Shown: positions 24,663 through 33,237, counted from the first letter of the stretch. The stretch is 64,000 nt of DNA from Longimicrobiales bacterium (GCA_028278645.1 JANQDZ010000073.1:1-64000), one strand, 5' to 3'. Numbers and translations: made by a program. The notes: a model not told the origin generated them from the sequence alone.

Positions 24663-27600
24663 CTAGTCCTCTCCTCCATCTACCTCACCTACCTCGACAC
24701 CATATGACACATCCGCTGACTCGCCCGTCGGAGGGAGGTGAAGATCAACGGTCACCTGGGTGTCTTTAGGGACAGCCACCGAATACTCCTTTGGCTGGCC
24801 GATCGTTTCCGTTTTCTTGGCGAGGGCGTTCACTTTCGCGGTGAGAAGGGCAATCTGCTGGGCGTGTGTCTCTTGGTCCCTCGTTCTTCTGTTTTCCTCC
24901 TCCTCAATCCGCTTCGCAAACGCTTCCGCCCCAGGTTCGACCAGACCGTCAATGGTCTCACACAAACTGGTCGAAACTTCGACCAATCCATTCCGTGCGA
25001 TCTCCCACTCGAAATCAACCTCCTTCAAGGCCACTTCGAGCCTCTTCTCCAAGAGGTCTAGGTCTCGATGCCGTTGGAGGTATGGTTCGAGGGCAGTACA
25101 TTGCCCGACCATCGCATCGCAGAATACTCCGTTGGTGTTGATGACTTGCTCTCCTCGGAGGAGAGTCCTAGGTAGGCTATTGGCATTGAACTCATCTGCT
25201 GGGAACCTAGATGGCGCGATCCCATCCTCCGTTTTGTATCGCAAGTCAACGTTAGGGAGGTAGAAGACCTCTTCGTCCTCAACCATCAATATCTCGTCAG
25301 CTGGGGCAAGTTCCGGGTTCTTGCCAGCAGGCGGATCCTGGGGAGAACTGGGATCTGGTCTTACCACCGAGACATACTTGGAGTCGCCCGTCCCAGGACT
25401 CCTTCCAGTGGTCGGAAAAGCTGAAACCCCGTACCCTTCTGGTGCTGCATCGCAGCTTCCGAGGATCCTCCAAAGGCCCGAACTGATCTTTGCGGCCACC
25501 CCGTCGGTGAATGCCTTTGCGAGGAAGGCGTTGGTGTTGGAGAAAGGGATGCTCTCGGTGTAAGGTGTCGCGCATACGACGACGATAGAATCCGGGGGCA
25601 GTTTTCCGCCAACGTCAACGGGCAGTGCTCGGAATGGAACGTCGCCCAGGTCGGTCGGTTTCCTACCGTTTCCGAACACCATCAACTGACGATGTGTGCC
25701 GTCTGTGTAGACCAGTTTCAGATCCTCCAGATGTAATTCAGTTACCAGTTTCCTGGTCATCTGAAACCAGTGGAAGGTGAGAGTATGTCCCTTGTTGGGG
25801 TTCTTCACCTCACGTTCGATGGCTAGCTCCGAATGGAGTTCGACCTCTTTCTCTGTCGTGCGTTTCATTTCAACCGAAACGGTCCTTTTCGCGGACAGCT
25901 TTGAGGCCAGTCGGTTTGTCACGTTCGAGGCGTTCTTTGCCAGAGACCGGCTTCCGGACTGAGAGCTATACCCCGATTGAATTGATGCCGACCCCCAGCC
26001 CCAGCTCGCAGAGGCTTTCCCAGATATGTTGAACTCACTCTGGCTAGTCGATTCACGTTCGCTCTCATTCTTCATCTCTGTGGCAAAGTCTCTTGAGGTC
26101 TCGTCGGTCTGTTCCTCAAAGATGTTCTCTGCGCTACTCTCAGAGGTTTTTATCGTCGTATCCTTGAACGATTTGACCTTAATTACCTGTTTCTCCTCCG
26201 GCAGTAGACTCGTAGAATACAGGTTGGCGCCGATGCCGAACCCTCTATGGCGTACGCAGAGAGATAGGTCCTCTCGCAGGTAGAGCGTTGGATATGATTC
26301 ACAGGCATACTTCGCGGGGATCGGCTCTAGCATATACTGCTCGGTGAGCATCCGCGGGTGAGTGGGAAGGATCCTCGTCCGGTCAAACCCGTCCTCTCCC
26401 GCGTCCGGCTTGGGGACTTCCTCATATTTCCCGATAATCGGGGCAAGCCGGAGGGCGATTCTCCTGGTGCCAGAGAGCCTACGCGTAGCTGACCGGTGTT
26501 TCAGGAAATCAGTGAACGCAGCGACCCATTGTGCATACACTTGCTCCGTCTGGTTTTCTTCGAGTTCCGGGGACCTGATACTGTCCGCTGATGTGTAGGA
26601 AAGGAGTGCGTCCATGAATGTTCGATAGGAGGCCACCAACTCATCAATCAACGTGGGGAGTGAGGCCCTGAGCGTGGAACTCGCTCCATGGGCAGTGCTG
26701 TAATAGGCATTCCGTGCGAGGGGAGCTGATGACCCCAATCGGGCCGCTACCTGCTCCTCGGTTCTTAAGAGCTGCCAACCCTCTATTTCTTGCCGCAGGA
26801 CCCCCGCCGCATCCGCGTTGGTTGCACCCGTGAATGATCCTCCCTCCCATCTGCTCCCGTCAAAAAAGCCTTGGTTTAGGGATCCGACAGCACCCAATGC
26901 GAGCCAACTGATCGTTGCCTTGAACTCATAACCTGAGAACTTGGGGCCACTCTCCTCCGAGTCGTCCTCCGAGGCGTCGATATCATCCAACTCCCAAAGG
27001 AGGTCCGTACCCACCAACTCTCGAACGCTGCGCCAAACAGTATCGTATGGCTGAACGACAGACTCGATTCGCTTCAACACCGCGGCTGCGAAGGATTGAC
27101 CGGGATGATCATCTTCATCTTCAGGGTGTTTCTCATCAACGGAAATAGGCCCATCCGGACCGGGCCATGGCGTGGAGGGGCGGTCAACGTAATTGAATGG
27201 ATCCGAACCTTCCGGTATGTCGAAATAGGCACTTCCAGAGTCGTTCGGTCCAACGCCATCGCCAGAAACGTTGGGAACGCACAACCCATAAAGGATTTTC
27301 TCGAAGTCTTGGACCGTAGGAAGGCTCTCGAAGAACCCCGGGACACTATCCTGGCCGGCGCCACCAAAAAGGCTCGCCCAGGTAGCCGCGATTTCCTCCT
27401 TCAGATCGCTGGAGTCATCGCTTTGGAGCCAGGCCGCCACATTCTCCGGGGTGAGGTTCTCCCCTTGGTCCAAACCAGATTGGAGAAAGCCGGAGAGGCC
27501 CTGGGAGCCCACCGCAATCTTGGTTGCAACCTGACACAAAGACAGACTGCCCGCAGGGAGAACACCTGCCCGTCCCTTGAAGTATGATTCGATGTAGTCC

Positions 27601-28574
27601 TCAGAGATATCATCAAGGTTGTATACGGTCACCGGCTCCAGATAGAGGGCATTCACATACCTCCGGACTAACTCCTCAAGATCGACATCCGGGTCATGGA
27701 GCCGGTCGATCGGCCCTCTATACGGCTCGCCGTCATGGAAGCATTTCTTGGTGATCCCGAACGGGAGCCTCAGAATCCGATGCCCGTACTGGATCCCAGG
27801 CATGGGGAGGTTTTTTGGTCGGCAGTGGAGCTTGTCGTAGGAATAACTTTCGTATAATGCGAATGCCTGACTTAGAGCGATGCGGTAGAGTTCTGCTTCG
27901 TTGGCCACCGCATCGAGGCGGTTCTCCTTTTTCCAATCCTTACCATTCTCTGTGTCCAGCCAACTCTTGAACGTCCCTTGGGTGAGAAGCTGAACCAACT
28001 GCATCTCTTCTCCCCCCGATTCGCCTTTTTGTCCGTGTTGCTCTCGTAAGAACCGAGCGAAGTCTGGGGAAAGAGTCACCGTCTCCTGAGCAGGCTCTGC
28101 GCCAGGCTTTCTTACTGATACTTCTCTCTCAGTCCGGTGCTGTTTTCCCTCCGTGAGAGTCTCGGGACAAACCTCGATGTCCCTGGCCAGGTCCTCTTCC
28201 TCGTCTGCTTCGTCGGCGAAGCGGAGGTCTTCCAGAAGGTCTCTGATCCTCCCATTTGCGATCTCCGCCTTTTCCCGCGGCAGGTTGAAAGCTAGGGAAT
28301 ACCAAAAAACGGTTTGGGTCGCCGCCTTATCTTGTTCTCGTCTATTCCCCTCTAGCATCAACGTTAGGCGTTTTTCGATGCCCTTCTTCAGCTGCGCGAC
28401 CTGTTTCTTAGTGATGGCCCTGCCATGCTTATTGTCTGCATGCGAGAGGAGTTTAGCCACACTGGCGCCCGCCGCTTTGAGCGCTTTGGCTTTTTCCTCT
28501 CCTTCCCCCGTTCTGAGAGTAGAATAGATGAGTGCGGAAAAACCATCCGGCTTGAGATATTCCACGGCTGGCAT
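24663..28574 (-). CDS. giant protein of unknown function with Ser/Thr-rich central segment and C-terminal coiled coil
   Basis: The 1303-residue protein is the main cargo of the tRNA-Lys element and resembles no named family I can identify. It has no signal peptide. Residues 1-180 are mostly charged helices. A central stretch (about 800-905) changes to alternating Ser/Thr/Gly/Ala with charged residues and contains SASWGWGSASI near 860. Flanking strands include LLPEEKQVIKVKSFKD before it and HTLTFHWFQMTRKLV after it. Such alternation could be a long beta-hairpin or amphipathic segment. A coiled coil lies at about 1160-1260 and a short beta tail at the end. ATG 28574 is chosen for its GAGGGG ribosome site 8 nt upstream. 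The frame is open further, to a GTG at 28718. The next gene encodes a one-TM protein. Confidence 0.7.
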   Translation of the reverse strand: MPAVEYLKPDGFSALIYSTLRTGEGEEKAKALKAAGASVAKLLSHADNKHGRAITKKQVAQLKKGIEKRLTLMLEGNRREQDKAATQTVFWYSLAFNLPREKAEIANGRIRDLLEDLRFADEADEEEDLARDIEVCPETLTEGKQHRTEREVSVRKPGAEPAQETVTLSPDFARFLREQHGQKGESGGEEMQLVQLLTQGTFKSWLDTENGKDWKKENRLDAVANEAELYRIALSQAFALYESYSYDKLHCRPKNLPMPGIQYGHRILRLPFGITKKCFHDGEPYRGPIDRLHDPDVDLEELVRRYVNALYLEPVTVYNLDDISEDYIESYFKGRAGVLPAGSLSLCQVATKIAVGSQGLSGFLQSGLDQGENLTPENVAAWLQSDDSSDLKEEIAATWASLFGGAGQDSVPGFFESLPTVQDFEKILYGLCVPNVSGDGVGPNDSGSAYFDIPEGSDPFNYVDRPSTPWPGPDGPISVDEKHPEDEDDHPGQSFAAAVLKRIESVVQPYDTVWRSVRELVGTDLLWELDDIDASEDDSEESGPKFSGYEFKATISWLALGAVGSLNQGFFDGSRWEGGSFTGATNADAAGVLRQEIEGWQLLRTEEQVAARLGSSAPLARNAYYSTAHGASSTLRASLPTLIDELVASYRTFMDALLSYTSADSIRSPELEENQTEQVYAQWVAAFTDFLKHRSATRRLSGTRRIALRLAPIIGKYEEVPKPDAGEDGFDRTRILPTHPRMLTEQYMLEPIPAKYACESYPTLYLREDLSLCVRHRGFGIGANLYSTSLLPEEKQVIKVKSFKDTTIKTSESSAENIFEEQTDETSRDFATEMKNESERESTSQSEFNISGKASASWGWGSASIQSGYSSQSGSRSLAKNASNVTNRLASKLSAKRTVSVEMKRTTEKEVELHSELAIEREVKNPNKGHTLTFHWFQMTRKLVTELHLEDLKLVYTDGTHRQLMVFGNGRKPTDLGDVPFRALPVDVGGKLPPDSIVVVCATPYTESIPFSNTNAFLAKAFTDGVAAKISSGLWRILGSCDAAPEGYGVSAFPTTGRSPGTGDSKYVSVVRPDPSSPQDPPAGKNPELAPADEILMVEDEEVFYLPNVDLRYKTEDGIAPSRFPADEFNANSLPRTLLRGEQVINTNGVFCDAMVGQCTALEPYLQRHRDLDLLEKRLEVALKEVDFEWEIARNGLVEVSTSLCETIDGLVEPGAEAFAKRIEEEENRRTRDQETHAQQIALLTAKVNALAKKTETIGQPKEYSVAVPKDTQVTVDLHLPPTGESADVSYGVEVGEVDGGED

Positions 28575-29087
28575 CTGGGTTCCCCTCTTCCTTTCCGGCG
28601 TTGCTTCTATGCTCTCCATTACCTTGATCGGCGGAGGAGCTCTGTTCTCCTTGAGAGACGAGGCCCCTCGATCGGTCGCGGACGCAGGAATTGTGTAGGT
28701 AAGACGCAATCTGACCACTCAATCCGGTTAAGGAAAGTCCTCAGGGAACGTCCATGGAACTCGTCGCCGAGGTGGAAGGGGGGAGGTTTCCCCTTTCGCC
28801 TGATAGTGAGCAGATCCGGATTGGCCATCGCGCCGTGAGGGCAAGTCACCCCTGCGGCCCGGTCCATTCCAGGGAATTCCACTGCTTAAAGCCTATCAAA
28901 GTTGGGCAAAGGGATGTTCTAAGCTGGCGGCTTCCGAGGCGCCCTTTGCGGGGCGGCGGTTGAGTGGATAGCGGGGGAACCTCTCGGGACCGGGGACTGA
29001 CCACCCTGCCAGACATTCGGCCGGGCTACAGGGTGGGTTCCTTGGACCCCGACTTTGGCCCCTCCTTCCTCCGGTGAAGAGTCGGGT
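28575..29087. other. intergenic region in the integrated element
   Basis: I see no convincing gene in these 513 bp. The part up to 28718 is open in frame with the giant protein and might be coding if a GTG start is used. A short hairpin (28776-28781 with 28790-28795) and a perfect 8-bp dyad (29001-29008 with 29029-29036) are present. The latter follows the propeller gene's stop and may act as its terminator on the minus strand. Confidence 0.4.
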
Positions 29088-30353
29088 TCACTGGCTTCCG
29101 GGAGCTGCTGCCGGTGGCTCTAGCTGATAAACCTCGATGTATTGAACGTCCAGATCGTCCTTCCGCCGGAGGACAAGGACATCGCGGTCTACATCAAGGA
29201 GTTCAGCGTCCTCTGGCAAACCCAACGTTCCTCTCCAAGTGCCATCCTGTCTCAGGATCTCCCAGCGCTTTGAGGGGAGTCGGAAAGGCTCCGCAGATCC
29301 GAGCCAGACCTCTCCTGAGTTGAACGTTCGAAGGCTCTTGTAAGCGGGTCGGGAAGATGGAAGAAGGTCTGGTGAGAGGAATGGAAGATCATCGACGTTC
29401 GAGCCTAGTCTCGCCAATGCTCGGTCGTCCCGGGCCATGAGGACCAGGAGGGAGTCCCTCCGAACTGGGGTAGGTGGGAGGTTAAGCCGGTGGATGCTGA
29501 CGATCCTCCCCATAAGGTCAACCTTTTCGAACGAAGGCGATTCCCCTGAACCACGTACAATCAAACCGGGGCTTGATACACCGAAGGAGTTCGCAAGGCC
29601 GAACACCGGCATCAGTGAGGATGAGCCCATCCGTATATCCATGAATCCGGGCAGTCCGGCGATCGTGTCCACTACTGCCCCGTGGAGGTCGAAAAGAACA
29701 ACTTCCTCCGGGGTCCTTCCGAGGTCTGCGAAGGCCGAACGGGCCAGGACCTTACGTGCCCCAGGGTCCCCGACGACACCCACCAGGAGGGAGTCCTGGA
29801 CCCTCAACAGCCTCGTGGGGGGTCTTGTTCCCTTAGAGACAACCGACACGGAATAGGCAGGTGCTCCTTCAGGTGTGAATACGGTGATCCTCCCCAACCG
29901 TCGATCATACACCTGGATGGAGTCGCCCCGTAGTCGCTGGAGGTTGACCGGATACTGTACTTCTCCAGGACCTTCCCCACGGCGCGCTATGGTTTCAGTT
30001 CCGCCCCCGGGCACAAACGCTCGGAGTTCCTTGGACATGAAATCGATGAAGAAGACCCGGCCATCTCCTATCCGCACAGCTTCGGTGATCTCCCCGAGGG
30101 CCTCTCGGTCGGTCTCGGCGCCGAAGGAGGCGAGCAAAGTGCTTGACGAAGTGACGTCTTCCAGCCTCCACTCAGGCACTAGGCTGGTGAGGACTCGAAC
30201 TCCGGCGCTGTCCGAGACCAAAGGATCCGCCGTTGCCGGGCGCTCCTCGCCACCGCAGCCGACCAGCAAAAGGACCGGGAGGGTGAAGCATAGACATGAA
30301 TGATTGCGCCAGGGGTTCCCTTGTCTGGAAGGAAGAGGTTCCGTTCTCATCAT
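29088..30353 (-). CDS. 6-bladed beta-propeller lipoprotein
   Basis: The 421-residue protein has a lipobox in LLLVGCGGE, the DSAGVRVLTS opening common to such lipoproteins, and a six-bladed propeller (repeats such as IARRGEGPGEVQYPVNLQ, then DRRLGRITVFTPEG). Proteins of this type are common in Gemmatimonadota and Bacteroidota and often lie near very small secreted peptides. It follows the thioredoxin-like gene with no gap (stop 30360, TAGGAG serving as ribosome site), so the two are coupled. The second ATG, at 30350, has better spacing from AGGAG and may be the true start. Function unknown; probably exposed in the periplasm or at the surface. Confidence 0.8.
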   Translation of the reverse strand: MMRTEPLPSRQGNPWRNHSCLCFTLPVLLLVGCGGEERPATADPLVSDSAGVRVLTSLVPEWRLEDVTSSSTLLASFGAETDREALGEITEAVRIGDGRVFFIDFMSKELRAFVPGGGTETIARRGEGPGEVQYPVNLQRLRGDSIQVYDRRLGRITVFTPEGAPAYSVSVVSKGTRPPTRLLRVQDSLLVGVVGDPGARKVLARSAFADLGRTPEEVVLFDLHGAVVDTIAGLPGFMDIRMGSSSLMPVFGLANSFGVSSPGLIVRGSGESPSFEKVDLMGRIVSIHRLNLPPTPVRRDSLLVLMARDDRALARLGSNVDDLPFLSPDLLPSSRPAYKSLRTFNSGEVWLGSAEPFRLPSKRWEILRQDGTWRGTLGLPEDAELLDVDRDVLVLRRKDDLDVQYIEVYQLEPPAAAPGSQ

Positions 30354-30359
30354 GAGCTC

Positions 30360-30884
30360 CTAGGTGACGCCATATGCGCAGGCCGGATCTCGGGTTGGAG
30401 GCAGCTCAAGGGACGTGGTGATGCGGATGTCCACCACTTCTCCCTCTGCTCCGAAGACAAGTCTGGTGGGCACGACTGGAATATGGAGGTAGTTCTTGAT
30501 GGAACTCGGCCCCATCCAATCTGGAGTATCAAACTGGTACACCTCGCCCAAGTTGAACTGGTCGCTGAACCATTGATTCCGGGACGGAGCTGAGACGAGT
30601 AGCCAAAGGGGGGAGAGGGCAGGGACGAAGCCGAAGTGGCCGACCGTAGCCGCCAGGGTTTGGCATTCTGGACAGTCCGCATCCGCGATGAAAGCCACCC
30701 TACACCGCAAGTCTATCGATGACGGACCTGAAACGACCTCCAATGGAAGGGGCAGGCCCAACCCGACCTCAATGGGCTCCGGCTGGGAAAACTGCCGGAC
30801 CCGACCAAACCGAGCTACTTGCATGGCAAGAACTGCTGCGAGCCCAACGGCGGCCAATCCCAATGCGAGATTAGTGGTCTTCAT
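30360..30884 (-). CDS. membrane-anchored thioredoxin-like protein
   Basis: The 174-residue protein has an N-terminal membrane anchor or signal (about residues 5-24), then a thioredoxin-like domain with FIADADCPECQTLAA, a CxxC in the canonical place, and a cis-Pro region near IPVVPTRLVF. It is shorter and more divergent than the TlpA protein at 10622-11197. It lies between the gene for a Cys-containing secreted peptide and a propeller lipoprotein, all on one strand. A role in setting the redox state of the peptide's cysteines is an attractive inference but is not shown. Confidence 0.75.
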   Translation of the reverse strand: MKTTNLALGLAAVGLAAVLAMQVARFGRVRQFSQPEPIEVGLGLPLPLEVVSGPSSIDLRCRVAFIADADCPECQTLAATVGHFGFVPALSPLWLLVSAPSRNQWFSDQFNLGEVYQFDTPDWMGPSSIKNYLHIPVVPTRLVFGAEGEVVDIRITTSLELPPTRDPACAYGVT

Positions 30885-31000
30885 CCGTAGAGCCCCAGGC
30901 CGGTGGGGGGGATCACCTGGCCAAAGGAGGGCGTCTAAGGAAACTGGGATGGGCGGACAAGAGGCCCTCTAACCGTTCAGCGAGTCCGGAATCGGATGGG

Positions 31001-31219
31001 CTAGCAGTCGCTGACGTCCTCACACCCGCCGAAGAGCCATTCACCGCAGCCCATGATCAGGACTGAGTAGAAACAGTCACGTGGGTACGGTTGATCGTCC
31101 GGCGCGCTTATGACGTGGTCGTTCTCGATAGCAGCGAGTGGTTGTTGGGCCACGGCCCAAACTCCGAGGTTGGCGAAGGCCAACAGGCCGACAACAGCAC
31201 CGAGTCTTGACTTCTTCAT
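31001..31219 (-). CDS. small secreted Cys-rich peptide
   Basis: The 72-residue product has an N-terminal signal (MKKSRLGAVVGLLAF, cleavage near AVAQQ), leaving a mature peptide of about 45 residues with four cysteines near the end, in the pattern DCFYSVLIMGCGEW then GCEDVSDC. GGGAGAAC lies about 7 nt before ATG 31219, so I prefer this over upstream starts. It resembles in layout, not sequence, the NVEALA-type peptides encoded near propeller genes in Bacteroidota. Four cysteines beside a thioredoxin-like gene suggest disulfide bonds or modification. Confidence 0.65.
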   Translation of the reverse strand: MKKSRLGAVVGLLAFANLGVWAVAQQPLAAIENDHVISAPDDQPYPRDCFYSVLIMGCGEWLFGGCEDVSDC

Positions 31220-31309
31220 GACGTGTTCTCCCTGGGCTGTGGACGATACCTCCCGAAGACGGAGCCAACCCATGAACACCGCCTCGGGGGTTTGTAGGGG
31301 CGGTGTTTT

Positions 31310-31777
31310 CTAGCCTCCCGGCCCGAAGCGGAGGGGGCGGGCCACCCATACACAGACCGCCTTCCCGTTCAGCGTGGCTGCTTGAAACCTGAGTGTCCGA
31401 GCGACATCCAAGGCAGCGCTATCGACGCGTACAAAGCCGCTCGTCCTGGCAATCCGGACATCCCTGAGCACGCTCTTGGCATCGACCAAAAACCACACCA
31501 AGGTGGTTCCCCGATCGCCTATCCTCTCGAGCTCCGCTGTCTTTTTTCCAACCAGATCCAGGGCCTCTGCAGGGTTCAGAAGGCCTGGAGGTCGGCTAAT
31601 GGGCGGAGTCATCTCAGGGTCGGGTCCCTCCGGGCCGAAGCTCGCACACCGGGTGTAGTCCGGATGGAGTGGGACGGCTTCCTGGGCCGCCGCTAGGCTG
31701 GGAATGAGTGAAACAGAGAAAAGGATGACCATGCTGCAGGCGAGTTTGGTAGCGCATGGAACTCGATCTCGAATCAC
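31310..31777 (-). CDS. secreted TonB C-terminal domain protein
   Basis: The 155-residue protein has a signal peptide (hydrophobic run to LAAAQEA) and a TonB_C-like domain, seen as WFLVDAKSVLRDVRIARTSG, then DSAALDVARTLRFQAATLNG and a final WVARPLRF strand. Unlike true TonB it has no long Pro-rich spacer and no stable N-terminal anchor beyond the signal, so it may be a periplasmic TonB_C protein rather than an energy transducer. GTG 31777 follows GAGGTG. It is the first of the minus-strand group peptide/thioredoxin/propeller, with short gaps. Confidence 0.75.
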   Translation of the reverse strand: MIRDRVPCATKLACSMVILFSVSLIPSLAAAQEAVPLHPDYTRCASFGPEGPDPEMTPPISRPPGLLNPAEALDLVGKKTAELERIGDRGTTLVWFLVDAKSVLRDVRIARTSGFVRVDSAALDVARTLRFQAATLNGKAVCVWVARPLRFGPGG

Positions 31778-31803
31778 GAGTCACCTCAGATGCGGAGTTG
31801 GTT

Positions 31804-32131
31804 TCAGGCTACTCGAAAGCCCACGGCACCGTCACGCCGTGAGCCTCTCAATTGGTCATGACACCCGGCTGTCACAATGCCGAGAACCATCATTCCGATC
31901 CATCCAAAAACTGGCCGGTTCATCTTGTTCGTTCCGGTGACCAACGGAATCACCACAATCCCATTCCACGCGAGAGTAGCAGGGATTGACCACAACCGCT
32001 CGCTCCGGCGTGCTACCAGAGCCGGGTCGGGCAGCCAATGGCTGCTTTCGCCGTTTTTTTTGGGGGGGGGCATTCCCACCATACACGCGATTCTCGGGGA
32101 AGGCAAGAGATTTCTTAACGTCGTCGAACAT
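31804..32131 (-). pseudogene. small two-helix membrane ORF split by a C9A8 homopolymer run
   Basis: On the minus strand an ATG at 32131 opens a frame (MFDDVKKSLAFPENRVYGG) that reaches a run of nine C and eight A (32054-32070). After it, a frame offset by one base continues with two hydrophobic stretches (SIPATLAWNGIVVIPLV and FGWIGMMVLGIVTAGC). Removing one base of the run joins them into a protein of about 108 residues. It may be a phase-variable gene, a decayed gene or a sequencing error. No family is recognised and no strong ribosome site is seen. Confidence 0.3.
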
Positions 32132-32196
32132 CCGCGATCAGACAGTAAGAAGCCGATGCGTATTACCCCGGTGGGTGTGGGAGCCCGACGGCACAA

Positions 32197-32550
32197 CTAT
32201 ACCATTTGTTCGGGATCTACACCGGCCACCATTGCCCCAAGCATGTGGTCCTTGACGGTCGCAAGGAAGCGACTCCAGGAATAGGATGTATTCCAGATCC
32301 CCTCCTTTCTCTGGGTAATCCCGTCCTGGGTTGAGTTTTTTCCGACAGCCTTTTCACTCCTTTCCCCGGTGGACTCCCGCTGAAGAACGCCACCCACGAT
32401 TGAACCGTCGAGACCGGAAAGAGATAGCTGGGCTGGCGTCGGAGAGAACCCCGTCGGATGGGCTTGGAGTGGCGTTTTCAAAGCCCACGGATAGTGCGGT
32501 TCTTGACGGAAACGAGCGATAACGGGCCCGGCCTAAAGTGGAATTCCCAC
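32197..32550. other. non-coding or decayed stretch of the integrated element
   Basis: I see no convincing gene here. Open frames exist on both strands but lack ribosome sites and family motifs. The stretch ends at a pair of direct repeats and the truncated IS3 element, so it may be degraded DNA near an insertion or deletion junction. Confidence 0.35.
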
Positions 32551-32616
32551 GGTATCGTGGACAGCTAGGAGCCGCTGTGGGCTTCCCCCGGTATCGTGGA
32601 CAGCTAGGAGCCGTTG
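32551..32616. repeat. two 27-bp direct repeats at the IS3 truncation point
   Basis: Copies at 32551-32577 and 32590-32616 differ at one base (GCCGCTG versus GCCGTTG), with a period of 39 bp. The right copy contains the stop of the truncated orfB frame. Similar flanking bases extend the match slightly to the left. They mark a rearrangement junction. Confidence 0.75.
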
Positions 32617-32759
32617 CGTGAAGCCTCCTCGTAGCTCTGATGCTTCGTCGTTCGGTAGTACCAGGTCGAACGAGGGAGTCCCAGCACTCGAGCCGACAGG
32701 GCAATACCGAACACCTCCTTCGTCTCCTCGACCATAGCAACCTTCTCCGACACGGTCAG
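32604..32759 (-). pseudogene. truncated IS3-family transposase orfB
   Basis: This frame, in the -1 register relative to orfA, encodes only about 51 residues (LTVSEKVAMVEETKEVFG, then ARVLGLPRSTWYYRTT) before a TAG at 32606-32604. It has the N-terminal IS3 OrfB pattern but lacks the whole DDE catalytic core, so the element cannot transpose by itself. The normal length is about 270-290 residues. Confidence 0.8.
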
Positions 32760-33040
32760 CCCCTCTGGCCCAAGAAGTTTTTTAAAAGCGCGATCTCCAC
32801 CTCCTTCTTGCCCAACAGCTGCTCCAGATCACGGATCTGCCGCTCATACTCCTGGATCGTCGTCTCCCTCGAGAAGACCTCCGGCGCCTTCTCCACGAAT
32901 CGCTTCGTCCACAGCTGAACCGAGTTGTGATGGATCCCATAGGCCTTAGCGATCTGCCCCGGACTCTTCTCTCCGGAAAGAGCCTCCAGCACCACCTGTG
33001 CCTTGAACTTCGCTGAGTACCTCCGCTTCGTTTTTCCCAC
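32756..33040 (-). CDS. IS3-family transposase orfA (IS remnant)
   Basis: The 94-residue protein is an HTH/leucine-zipper OrfA: KTKRRYSAKFKAQVVLEAL, GQIAKAYGIHHNSVQLW and a final IRDLEQLLGKKEVEIALLKN coiled coil. The GTG at 33040 follows AAGGAA. The frame can be read from a TTG at 33103. Near its end is a perfect -1 slippery heptamer (A AAA AAC), the usual device for making the OrfAB fusion in this family. The fused frame would read into the truncated orfB. It sits between the element's cargo and attR. Confidence 0.88.
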   Translation of the reverse strand: MGKTKRRYSAKFKAQVVLEALSGEKSPGQIAKAYGIHHNSVQLWTKRFVEKAPEVFSRETTIQEYERQIRDLEQLLGKKEVEIALLKNFLGQRG

Positions 33041-33162
33041 GGTCTGTTCCTTCCCAGGTCGGTTCCCTTTCACCACCCTGGCTGACCTGGGCCAAACCGT
33101 CAATCTTCACAACTACCGGGTGTCCAAATCCTGGGGCTCATATCCACTTGTTGTCATTATTG

Positions 33163-33206
33163 AGTGAGCGGGGTGGGGCTCGAACCCACGACCTACGGAT
33201 TAAAAG
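33163..33206. repeat. attR: 44-bp direct repeat inside tRNA-Lys
   Basis: Identical over 44 bp to 23537-23580. This copy is part of the intact tRNA-Lys gene and covers its anticodon arm, variable region, T arm and 3' end, plus two bases beyond. It marks the right boundary of the integrated element. Confidence 0.9.
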
Positions 33207-33237
33207 TCCGTTGCTCTTCCAACTGAGCTACCCGCCC
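33165..33237 (-). tRNA. tRNA-Lys (anticodon TTT)
   Basis: A 73-nt cloverleaf is readable on the minus strand. The acceptor GGGCGGG pairs with CCCGCTC with one G-T pair, the D-arm is GCTCAGTTGG-AGAGC, the anticodon loop CTTTTAA gives TTT, and the T-arm contains GGTTCGAGCCC. The discriminator base is A and CCA is not encoded. The gene is intact and serves as attR of the integrated element. Its original terminator appears to have been moved to 23496-23533. Confidence 0.95.

Larger units (their letters stand above)
23537..33206. mobile_element. integrated element in the tRNA-Lys 3' end (about 9.6 kb), integrase not found
   Basis: Perfect 44-bp direct repeats bound a block whose genes are almost all on the minus strand and whose sequence looks less GC-rich than the flanks. 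The intact tRNA-Lys is at the right end. The cargo is a 1303-residue unknown protein, a one-TM protein, a propeller lipoprotein, a thioredoxin-like protein, a Cys-rich peptide, a TonB_C protein, a frameshifted small ORF and an IS3 remnant. No tyrosine or serine recombinase, relaxase, replication or phage structural gene is seen. The IS3 remnant lies beside attR, where integrases often sit, so an integrase may have been deleted. Confidence 0.85.

Noticed and set aside
31877-32284. Plus-strand open frame of 135 codons in the island
   Set aside because: No ribosome site or motif; it crosses the T8G9 run, and the hydrophobic signal is on the opposite strand.
32354-32740. Minus-strand open frame of 128 codons across the direct repeats
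   Set aside because: Composition is Arg/Ser-rich, it runs over the IS3 junction in the wrong frame, and its internal repeat is just the 27-bp DNA repeat.
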